From Amoebophrya sp. A120 (Eukaryota; Sar; Dinophyceae; Syndiniales; Amoebophryaceae), in contig CAJINV010000011.1 of the NCBI GenBank assembly GCA_905178155.1, positions 829,982 through 893,981 of the forward strand: a DNA stretch of 64,000 nt, in the 5' to 3' direction. Made by a program: the position numbers and the translations under genes. Position 1 is the first letter of the stretch. The number at the start of each line of letters is the position of its first letter. Below, one piece after another: positions 55,551-64,000 of this stretch. A model generated the notes under the pieces. That model was not told where the DNA came from, ran no database searches, and saw only the letters and a program-made list of their open reading frames with translations.

Positions 55551-58500
55551 ATGGCGCCCCCGGTGAATATTTCGGAGATAAAGTTGACCGACATCGACTT
55601 CCCCGCGGTCGAAGAGGCAACGAATGCGAAAGTGGTGCTCAAGTACCTCCAGTTGCTGGAGGAAGATGGGTATGCATTGCAAAAGTATCGTACTAGTAGT
55701 AATTGCATTACAAATTTGCTGAGCATGTGAAATGTAATGCGGATTTACCTTAAGAAGAAAATTTGTTAAATGCATGATTGCAATACGACTACGATACTTT
55801 TGCACAGGATAATGGGATTATGTACAAGGAGCTGTACCAGGCCTGCAAGGACAAGCTGAAGGCGCTGAACCCGAAATTGTATCAGCATCACTTTGATTGT
55901 TGTATTCGCCATTCTTTGACGATGTGATTCTCATTGCTGATGCTGAGAGGGCGTGGAAGTTGAAAGGCAGAAACTTGAACTTCAGTTGCGCTTCTTTATT
56001 GCTTCCTCGTGCCTGTACATCGTATTCGTATGCTCATCAATGTATATACCGAATATGTTGACGTCGCAGGTATGCAATTCAGTACCCACGAGCTACCACG
56101 GCGGAGGAAGAAGCAGCAGCAAACAACGACCTGTTCAATTGGGAGAATGAGGTCAAGCGCACCGACGAAATGCTCAGGCAAGCAGGGAAAGCACAGGGTA
56201 TGACTTTTACTGGACGAGTTCTTCTCGTTGTAGAACCGAAGCTGTATGTTGTACTTGTTCATTGAATAGGTGCTTGTTCAGCCTTCAGTTTATTCGTCAT
56301 TATTTCTGACTTGCATGATGATCATTTTCGGTCTAGTCAGTCTGTTGTACATCACGTAACTACATCAACGAAGGTAAATCCGGCGGCGCTTTACCCGCCC
56401 CTCGGGGTTCTGACGGGACCGATGTGGTCGCCCGGGAGAACGTTGCCAATGACAAATACGACGAAGGCCCGAACAAGACCAACGAGGGCTACGCGCGGGA
56501 CACGACGAAGATGAAGGATTACTACCGAAATTGGGACCAGGTGGATGTGGACAAGATGGAGCAGGATATGGAAGCGAAAGAGGAGGCGGAGCGGGAGAAA
56601 AACCGGGCGCGGCAGGCAGCGTTACAGCAAACCCAAGACTTTGAGCAGGACAAGGAGATATCAAATGCAAAAATGTCTGGGTCTGGAAGATTGCAAGTTT
56701 GTCATGCTTGTCTGGCGTGACTCGAGGTCGAGAATCTGCGTTGCATAGTCACGAAAAAGCCCTCTTATCTGTCATGCAAAAACGCTGTTTGCCATGCGGA
56801 ATACGTAAGAAATGGCCCCCAAAAAATTTGTCATGCGTAGCTGCGTATTGCAGTGCGTCTATCATTCATTTTTAGCATTACAAGTTTCCACACCCAGACA
56901 CTTTTGCAATTCACAGGAGATTAGACAGATCCGCAACATGTCGGAGGTGCAGCGGCAGCAGCTCGCGACCAGTGAGAAGGAAAAGGGTATCAAAATGAAA
57001 AATCCCCCCTCCCCATATCGAAAGGGGAGTCTGTGATGCTGTATTTGCGTACACAAATCAGCTTTGTCTTGCAGTAGAGCACTCCAAGCAGATACAAAGC
57101 CCGGAAAGGGTGGCTTGAGGTAGGCACTTAGCATGGCAGACGTCTGCTCCATTGGCGCAGCAGCATTACAAATCGCCTACGAAATGCGGCGTAAGCTCCG
57201 GCTTTGCTGTCTTGCAAGACAGACTCGATTTGTGACCAGAAACCAGCATCGCAGATCTTTAAAAGTGCGTCTCTTCGATATGGCGAGGGGGGATTTTTCC
57301 TCACAATAAAGGGCAACGAGTCGTTTTACGCAAACGATTTGGAAGAGGCGGACATGTACTGAAACTTTGCTAGTAGATGAATTGGCCGAGATTCTTCATC
57401 CCTAGGTCATGTCGATGTGATTTTTGAAACGCATGGTATTCATCGTGTGACCAAGAATATCTCTTTCAGTGCCAAGAACATGTACGGTCGTTCTTGTTTC
57501 TAGTTCTACGTCGACACCTGTATCCCAGGTACTATTCCCGCTCCCTTCGTTACCAATCCGACGCTCCCGCTGTCCTCACCAACCGTGCGTTAGTTCGCCT
57601 GAAACTGCTCCGACCAAAGGATTATCAAATGCAAAAATGTATGCAAGATTTGTCATGCAGATTTCTCATGATCCATCATGCCTGTAATGCATGACCAAGC
57701 AGCACAGACTTTTAGAGGGGTTACTGATGCACCTTCCGCATGAGAAATGCCCTGTCCGTGTAGCACAAACCGGGCCCCTCTTGCTGGTCATGCAATACAA
57801 ATTTTTTTAGAGTCCAAAAACAGCATGACAAGTTGCATTCTTCCAGACCCAGAGATTTTTGCATTTGATAAGGATGCCCGGTCCGATTGCGACGCGGCCC
57901 TGGAACTGCAGCCGCGCTACATGAAGGCGCTGCACCGGCGCGGGAAGGCCAACTACGACATCGGGGACTTCGAGAGCGCCGTCGCGGACTTTCAGAGCGC
58001 GCTGAAAATCGACCCGCAAAACGCACAGATCAACGGCGACCTGCGGGAGGCGAGAAAGATGCTCTTGCCGGGATCTTCGGGGGCGGCAAATAAATCGTCC
58101 TCTGCAGCGAGTAGTACAACTTCTAATAGTCGCGACCAGAAGAAGAAAATGCCCATCACGGAAAGCGCCCAGCCCGGGCAGTTCCGGCGCGTGCAGATCA
58201 CGGAGGGCAGTTCGTCGGAAGACGAGAGCGATGAGGACGATGAGATAAAGATCGAGAACGTGGACGAGGATCCAGAGCCGGTGAAAGTCGCAGATGAAAA
58301 GGTTATGAAGTCAAGCCCCGCAAAATCAAAATCATCCTCCACGTCGACTAAAGCTGCAGCAGTTTCCCAAGCTCCACAGAAGATGAAACCACTTTTATCC
58401 CCGGATGAACACTTCGCGAACGCGGACGCGGAGTGCAAAGGAGGGAATTTCAAAAAAGCCCAGCGCGAATTAGACTGGTATGTCTCTCGTCTCGAAGCGA

Positions 58501-61500
58501 CGACCGGGAAGAAAATTAGTTCGTTGAGCAAATCGGACAAGTTTTTCGAAGTGGAGAAGAAGGTCCGGAAGGGTTTGCAGTCCGCCTGGGATGAACAAGG
58601 AGGAAAAAGCAGTAGTAAAGCCGGCGGATGCTTTCGCTCCTGTGGCAGTGTGTTGCCATCGAGTGAGATTTTTCGAGCTTTGTCCTCCGCCAGTTCTAGT
58701 TCAGCGTCAACATCATCTTCCTCGTCGTCAACTAGCAGTACAGATTCCACAAGTACCTCCGCACCAAAGAAGTTTCAGCGCATGCAGATTGTGGAGGAGA
58801 GCGACTCGGACGAAGATTCTGACGACGAAGCGAAGAAGAAGGACGAAAATATTAAACCCAAAACCAGTAGTACCGCCAAGCCGGAGGCGGAACCGGCAAA
58901 GCCGGCGCCAGGCTTCTATCCAGTGCAAAAGTAGCGTACTAGTATAAATCGCATTACAAATCAGCGCAACATTACAAATCAAATCTGCAATGCTGTTTTA
59001 CCTTAGGAGAGATGAGAGATTTGTCATGCATAACCGCAATTACTTACTAGTACTACGAGTACGATACTTTTGCAGTTCATAGCTTCCAGCGGATGCAGAT
59101 CACCGAAGACTCGTCCAGTGAAGAGTCAGAGGACGAGACGGAGGAAAAGAAAGTAAAACCCGCAGGAGCTGCTCCTGCAGCCCCCGCCACTGCAACTGCT
59201 GCAACAACCTCCGCCCCGGCTTTCCAGCGCATGCAAATCGCGGAAGTCAGCGACAGTGAGGACGAGGAGGACGAGGAACCGAACAACCAGGAAGCAATGT
59301 CGCCGCCGAGCACCGAAGAAGAGTACAGCACGACGACGTCCGAGTCGATTGTCATCGTCGATTATGCATTTTTGCAAATAAGTATCGTACTAGTCGAAGT
59401 CGCATGACAAATTTCCGTAGGATGAGAAATGCAACTTGTAATGCTGCTTAACCTTAAGACTAGGATTTGTTAATATGCATGCCTACAATTAAACATAGAG
59501 TTAGAGCGCGATACTTTTCCAATTCATATCGATCCGGCGGAGGTGCAAAGCAGCGATGGTGGCGCGGAGAACCTTGGCGAACAAGAGGAAGAGCCCCAGT
59601 ATGTCAAGGTGAACGACGAGATGTACCGAAAGTTGCCCGTGATGAGCTGCTCTACCGCAGCTTCCACCTCCGCAGAAGCCGCGGAAGCCGCAGCAGCGCC
59701 CTCGGTCTCCCTTGGAAAACAAGGTACAGCAACCGGCCGCGACGAGGATCCTTACCCGGACTTCAAGGTCGTTCCGACGGCGAAAGGGGTGGAAACCGGG
59801 AAGACGATCGGAAATGCGCTGTTCAAACAGGGCGAATTTGAGGAGGCGAGGAAAGTTTTTGAAAAGTGTGTCTTCACGATGACGAAAGGGAATAAAGATG
59901 AAACGTTATCACCCGAGTCGGCGGTCCAGGCTTCGATGCTTCTTTCCAACGCGGTAGGGATTGCCAAAATGTCTGGGTCTGGAACGAAGCAACTTCTCAT
60001 GCTAAATCTGAATCATGTATGAAATCTGTGTTGCATGATTGCCAAAAGCTGCCCACTTGTGACCTAATCGAGAGGCAGTTTCTCATGCAGGATAGGCATG
60101 ATAGAGCGCTCACAGAATCTGTCATGCGATGTCCTACATGCCAGACCTCATGAGTCCTGGAAAACCTGCATGACAAGTTTGGCATTCTTCCAGACCCAGA
60201 CATTTTTACATTTGATACGCGGCCTTTACGGCCTTGAAAATGAAGGACTACAGCTACGCCAACAAGGTCGCCACCTATCAACCGCAAATGGGTCTGGGTC
60301 TGGAAGATTTTTGCGAGATTTGTTGTGCTAACCTGGCATGATCCTGAGTTCTGTATTGCGTGTCCACGAAGAGGAGCTCCTCTTGCCTGTCATGCAGAAA
60401 CGCAGTTTCTCATGCAGCACACGCAACACGTGGGCGCGAAAAAATCTGTCATGCTTGGCGGTGCCTTGCAGTGTGCTTTCACTTTACTGAATTGCATTAC
60501 AACTTTTCAGACCTCCCACACATATTTGCAGTGCATACCACCGACGCCTTACTCTTTGACGACACCAACACAAAGGCGCGGTACCGGCGCGCGCAGGCAC
60601 GGTACGAACTGGGCGAATTTTCCGCCGGCTTGGAGGACTGCGAGGTGGCGATGAGGTGCTGCGCCGAAGCGGCGGGGCTGCAGGAACTGTTGGCGAAATT
60701 CCGCTATGAAATGCAAAAAATGTCTGGGTCTGGAAGAATGCAGACTTGTCATGCATTTTTTCCATGCCCCATGAGGTCTGGAATGCAGGACCTAGCATGA
60801 CAGATTCTGCGACGTCTCTATACTGCCTATCCTGCATGAGAAACTCCCTGCATGAGAAACTCCCGCTCAGCCGGGTGGTAGCTAGGAAGTGGATCGGGTA
60901 TCCACCTAGGGGTACCGGCAGAGGCTAAATCTGTACTAACGCCCAGGTATTGGCAGAGGCTAAATCTGTTCTAACGCCGACCCGCCAGGAGTCAAATGGT
61001 GCTACTACTATGTTGGTCAAAATAGGACAACTTTCGGCGATCACGCAACACAGATTTTTGTGTGACCCACAGGACGTATCACAAATTCCATCCTCCCAGA
61101 CCCAGACATTTTTGCATTTGATATCCGCGAGAAAGTGCCGGAGTTCGAGCCCGTGGAGCCGGGTTTCACGCGGTTGGAAATCCAGGCGGACTCGGACAGC
61201 GACTCGGATAGCGAGACGAGAAAAGTAGAGACGGGGAAACAGGAGAAGGTATACCACAGAGACAGCGGCTACTTTTTGTGTTTTATGAGTAGATCGAGAT
61301 CTTTTTAAGACCCGATGGGGGACTATTCGTTCGCTACTATTCTTTATTTCACATGTAGATTCACATTCCATGATTTCGCAGCCCGCCGCGGCCGCCAACA
61401 AGTCCGAAGAGCCGGCCAAATTTGCGCCGCCGCAACGGACGACCGCAAGTTCGCCAGCCGACACCCACCTGGAGGAGTTTGAGAAGCTGAAGGCATCCGG

Positions 61501-62518
61501 GAATAAGGCGTTCTCCGAGGGAAAATTGCAGGACGCGGTGGAGAAGTACCAAACCTGCATCTCCTTCGCCACGACCAAGAAGATCGAATCGTCGAAAATC
61601 GCCGTGCTGTACACGAACCGGGCCATTGCCAACTACAAGTTGGAAAAGTACGAGGAGTGCGAACGCGACGCCGCGCAATCTTTGGAGCTAAACAACGCGG
61701 CCTCTTCCACCGGTGCCACGCCCTCTGACCCGAAGGTGCGCGAGGCGGTGAAAAAAGCGGTGTTCAAACGATCGCAATCCCGGCTGAAATTAGGGAGAGA
61801 ACTATCTGACGCTTTGCGGGACATCAACCGCGTTTTGGAATACCCGGGGAACAAAAACGATTTTATCGACGACGCAGAGAAGTTGAAACGGGAAATTCTG
61901 AACAAAATGGTCGAGAAGAAACGGGAGCAAGAGGCCGAAAAACTGGCTTCGAAAGCGGCAGTGTCCTCGAGTAGCATCAATACTGGCGGGGCCGCGTCAA
62001 GTACAGCAGGACCGGCTACCAGTCCCGCGACCGCAACAGGAGCTGCTGCGTCCTCACCCCTCACGCCCGGCGGTACAGCAGTGTCGCAGCAGGTGAAGAA
62101 GCACAGTTTCAAGACGCCGGTGAACGCATATGATTTTCAGCGGACGATGATGTCTCTCCGTAACTACCCGATCGCGCACGTGAGGCACTACTTGGTCAAC
62201 TTCGTTCCGGCAAAAATTGTGCCGGGCATTTTCAAAAAGTCAAGTATCGAAACCGACCACCTGAGCTTAGTCGTGAAGGCGCTGGTCACGAAAAATTGTG
62301 CGGAGGAAGGAACTACAGGCTTAGCAGCTGCGAGTAGTGAGGAGAGCGAGTTTGTTGATTACGACTTTCTCTTCGCTCTCGGGAAGACGCACATGGCGTA
62401 CCTGCAGTTCACCATGCTGTCCGATGAGGAACTGAAGTGGGTGTCGCAGATTCTGGACAAAGTCCCGGCGGACCGCAGTGCGGAGGTGGAAGGATTCAAA
62501 AAGATGGCGAAGATGTGA
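55551..62518 (+). CDS. SPAG1: SPAG1-like co-chaperone (three TPR domains and RPAP3_C)
   Basis: Fourteen exons: 55551-55670, 55812-55878, 56070-56197, 56374-56658, 56916-56987, 57309-57355, 57529-57622, 57871-58916, 59082-59362, 59529-59954, 60218-60275, 60538-60704, 61124-61248, 61382-62518; 1335 residues, longer than the animal protein (about 930). The N-terminal region matches SPAG1 (LKYLQLLEEDG, then CKDKLKALNPKL; later DYYRNWDQVDVDK). TPR1 near 219-340 (EKEKGNESFYANDLEEAD, NRALVRLK, KALHRRGKANYDIGD), TPR2 near 789-950 (GNALFKQGEFEEARKVFEKC, KARYRRAQARYELGEF), TPR3 near 986-1105 (ASGNKAFSEGKLQDAVEKY, YTNRAIANYKLEKYEEC). RPAP3_C lies near 1196-1330 (FKTPVNAYDFQRTM, FTMLSDEEL). Five acidic SDSED motifs preceded by xRMQIxE link the domains. 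SPAG1 binds HSP70/HSP90 through TPRs and the R2TP ATPases through RPAP3_C during axonemal dynein assembly. Nine introners and four GT-AG introns interrupt it. Confidence 0.9.
55671..55811 (+). mobile_element. Introner, family D (shortest)
   Basis: 141 bp; left TATGCATTGCAAAAGTATCG, right ...GATACTTTTGCACAGGATA. Perfect flanking repeat ATGGG. Removing 146 nt joins LEEDG to IMYKELYQ. Confidence 0.9.
56659..56915 (+). mobile_element. Introner, family A (decayed right end)
   Basis: 257 bp; left TATCAAATGCAAAAATGTCT, right ...CACTTTTGCAATTCACA. Perfect flanking repeat GGAGA. Removing 262 nt joins FEQDKE to IRQIRNMSEV. Confidence 0.9.
56988..57308 (+). mobile_element. Introner, family C
   Basis: 321 bp; left TATCAAAATGAAAAATCCCC, right ...GGGGGGATTTTTCCTCACAATA. 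Perfect flanking repeat AAGGG. It splits the first TPR helix (SEKEKG to NESFYANDL). Confidence 0.95.
57623..57870 (+). mobile_element. Introner, family A (left end deleted)
   Basis: 248 bp; left TATCAAATGCAAAAATGTAT lacks the GTCTGGGTCTGGAAGA part, right end intact. Perfect flanking repeat AGGAT. Removing 253 nt joins LRPKD to ARSDCDAALEL. Confidence 0.9.
58917..59081 (+). mobile_element. Introner, family D
   Basis: 165 bp; left TATCCAGTGCAAAAGTAGCG, right ...GATACTTTTGCAGTTCATA. Perfect flanking repeat GCTTC. Removing 170 nt joins PAPGF to QRMQITEDSS. Confidence 0.9.
59363..59528 (+). mobile_element. Introner, family D
   Basis: 166 bp; left TATGCATTTTTGCAAATAAG then TATCGTACTAGT, right ...GATACTTTTCCAATTCATA. 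Perfect flanking repeat TCGAT. Removing 171 nt joins IVIVD to PAEVQSSDGG. Confidence 0.9.
59955..60217 (+). mobile_element. Introner, family A (diverged left end)
   Basis: 263 bp; left TAGGGATTGCCAAAATGTCT, right end intact. Perfect flanking repeat CGCGG. Removing 268 nt joins LLSNA to AFTALKMKDYSYAN within a TPR. Confidence 0.9.
60276..60537 (+). mobile_element. Introner, family A (diverged ends)
   Basis: 262 bp; left TATCAACCGCAAATGGGTCT, right ...TATTTGCAGTGCATA. Perfect flanking repeat CCACC. Removing 267 nt joins NKVAT to TDALLFDDTNTKARY. Confidence 0.9.
60705..61123 (+). mobile_element. Introner, family A, enlarged by internal tandem duplication
   Basis: 419 bp, against about 260 for other family A copies; left TATGAAATGCAAAAAATGTC, right end intact. 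Perfect flanking repeat TCCGC. It carries a 16-bp tandem repeat near 60834-60866 and a 33-bp repeat at 60911-60943 and 60946-60978. Removing 424 nt keeps the frame. Confidence 0.9.
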
Positions 62519-62763
62519 AGACAATAAAGCGTTTTTAGATCATACAACTGGCAAGATCGTGTTGAATATTCTTTGTCGTCATGAACAATGATGCAACAGG
62601 AGCAGGCAGAGACTCTATCCATTGCTAATTCGAATTGCATGAGTAGTGTGTTGTTCTTTGATGAAATCTTAATATCGATTCTAAATTCAGAAGAATTTTT
62701 ATTTTCGTGTGGTTTTTTATGTAGAACAAGCCTTTTTGTGCTTTTTTCTTGATGCGATGAAAT
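62519..62763. other. Short convergent spacer
   Basis: Lies between the SPAG1 stop and the stop of the minus-strand gene. AT-rich, no features recognised. Confidence 0.5.
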
Positions 62764-63483
62764 TTAAATTTTTACTTGCTTGAACAGTGAATGTGAAATA
62801 AAGTAGTCCTGCTCGTCTACTTTCTTGACATAGTGCGCCGCTTTGTTGCAGCGCTGGGGGAAAAACAATGATTATTGAATTTTCGTGAATGTACACTGCG
62901 GAAAGTTCTCTACTTACATCATACCTACGAAGAGCCACGAATAGAACCGGAAAGTGCAGCTGCGTCGTCTCTTGTGTTTCCAAGTTTGCTCTTGATACCA
63001 TCGGGTCGTCGGTAAGCCTAAACCTGCATTTTCCATTCAGCCACTGTTTCTTATTCTTTGTGGTAGTCCTCGTGCTCGTGCGCGCCTCCAAGGGGTTTTT
63101 AAGTCTTGGGGCCCTTTTTCCGTGGTCGTCAGAAGTGCCTTCGTAAAAAAAAAGTCAACTCTGCCGCTTTGCGGTTCGTACTTCCAAGGTTAGGTCGTAA
63201 GTGCACGTTCATGGCGGTGGTCCTCAGATGATCTTGCACACATTGATTTTGTCGTTGGGTACCCACATGTTGAATTGGGCAATACTTGTCGTACTGGCCG
63301 CGATCTTTCGTTGTAGGGAGTATGTATACGTTGTATCGAAAGACGAGCGGCGGGTCACGCTTTTTGCAAAGTTTATTGGCTTGCAAGTGTCGGTTAAAGA
63401 TCATCTGCAAAGCGGATTTCATTGGGATGTTGGGATTTTTTCGCGCTAGACGTTATGAGTAAGAAGAAGTACGCAATGTTCAT
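62764..63483 (-). CDS. Small minus-strand gene of unknown function
   Basis: Reading on the minus strand, exon A (about 63359 to 63240) encodes RRSSFDTTYTYSLQRKIAAS and QFNMWVPNDKINV. It joins in phase (GT|G) to exon B, 63023-62918 (FRLTDDPMVSRANLETQ, VLFVALRRYD), which ends at a strong GTAAGT donor. This joins in phase to exon C, 62853-62764 (RCNKAAHYVKKVDEQDYF, ending in TAA). The 5' exon is less certain: an ATG at 63483 (MNIAYFFLLIT) can be joined in phase, giving about 115 residues. Exons B and C and their junction are well supported. It converges on SPAG1 and diverges from the gene at 63567 with 83 bp between start codons. No family recognised. Confidence 0.55.
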
Positions 63484-63566
63484 CGCAATACAACTTCCAG
63501 TAGTAGCTGCGGGTGTGCTACTTTCTTGTTTCTTTTTGTAAGTATAGTACATCGAACTTTGAAAGA

Positions 63567-64000
63567 ATGGTGCGCACCACGGAGCGATCACTGGGGAACT
63601 GTGACCCCCTGTTTAACCCGAAGCCGCCCTCGAAGCCCGCTTTTGAACTGCCGAGAGATGGTATGAGAGACATTCTTCGTAATGCTTCTGCTTGATGCAT
63701 CGTCGGCAGATTGAGATTCTTCTTCTTGCATGAGGTTGTGAAGTGTTACTTAAGCATAGATAAAAGCACGCACCTGACAAACTCAAACAAACAGAGCTCG
63801 TGGTCGCGCGAAAGGCGCAGCTGGCCCAGAAGGACTGGCGCGCCAACGAACAGGAGATTCCCAGCGCGATTGGCTGGCCGCTGACCTGCACGAAAGAGGA
63901 GAACACACCGCCAAACTGCGAACTGCCACCACCCAAGGACCCACCGTTCAAACGCTTTGCGAGGTTTGACAACAACGGTATAACTGACATAGAGTTTACT
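63567..64000 (+). CDS. 5' part of an unrecognised gene running off the window
   Basis: ATG 63567; exon 1 63567-63660 (MVRTTERSLGNCDPLF, PKPPSKPAFELPRD), GT-AG intron 63661-63794, exon 2 63795-63977 (VARKAQLAQKDWRANEQEI, GWPLTCTKEENTPPNCELPP), then a further GTATAA donor. Phases agree at the junction. The Pro-rich N-terminus with short basic stretches does not identify a family. Confidence 0.6.

Noticed and set aside
5348-60736. Recurrent peptide KMSGSGR at the ends of many frames
   Set aside because: It is the translation of the family A introner left end read through from the exon; not a protein domain.
1-64000. Dinoflagellate spliced-leader, tRNA, rRNA, CRISPR or transposase genes
   Set aside because: I looked for the CCGTAGCCATTTTGG leader core, tRNA B-box patterns, spaced direct repeats and transposase-like frames and saw none; a covariance-model or profile search could still find degenerate copies.

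Overview
The window looks like nuclear DNA of a dinoflagellate, most probably a Syndiniales parasite of the Amoebophrya type. Genes are multi-exon and mostly on the + strand, coding DNA is GC-rich with long Ser/Thr/Ala low-complexity inserts, and gene-poor stretches carry AT-rich or CG-repeat DNA. The strongest sign is a population of introner elements, which are short transposon-like introns with terminal inverted repeats. I recall such elements and non-canonical introns being described for Amoebophrya. The genus is an inference; nothing was searched.

I find 30 introners (about 8.2 kb) in at least seven unrelated inverted-repeat families. I saw all of them inside genes. Nearly all start with TAT, end with ATA and are flanked by a 5-bp direct repeat. 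In every case, removing the element plus one repeat copy keeps the host reading frame, so they behave as seamless introns. Using this rule and ordinary GT-AG introns, whole genes assemble with lengths divisible by three.

Layout: 1-2370, 3' part of an unrecognised gene. 3725-11852, a divergent kinesin-3-like motor with damaged switch motifs. 12494-15572, a long coiled-coil protein with a signal peptide. 15959-18749 and 20955-24542, secreted or membrane-anchored low-complexity orphans. 19180-20650 and 25190-28450, GC-rich repeat DNA with a CG-rich tandem array and a cluster of hairpins. 29288-31397, a class I methyltransferase. 32158-38662, a 2102-residue protein whose C-terminus resembles a deaminase fold. 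39324-40451, a small three-exon gene. 41637-50532, a giant TFIIB-family protein (2013 residues). 51341-52810, a membrane orphan. 54160-55500, a non-coding repeat block bounded by a 43-bp direct repeat. 55551-62518, SPAG1 (R2TP/dynein-assembly co-chaperone, 1335 residues). 62764-63483, a small minus-strand gene. 63567-end, the start of another + gene.

The named genes fit a flagellated eukaryote: SPAG1 for axonemal dynein assembly, a kinesin, and a TFIIB-type initiation factor. I saw no tRNA, rRNA, spliced-leader, transposase or CRISPR sequence. Exon boundaries at introners are ambiguous by up to 5 bp because of the flanking repeats.
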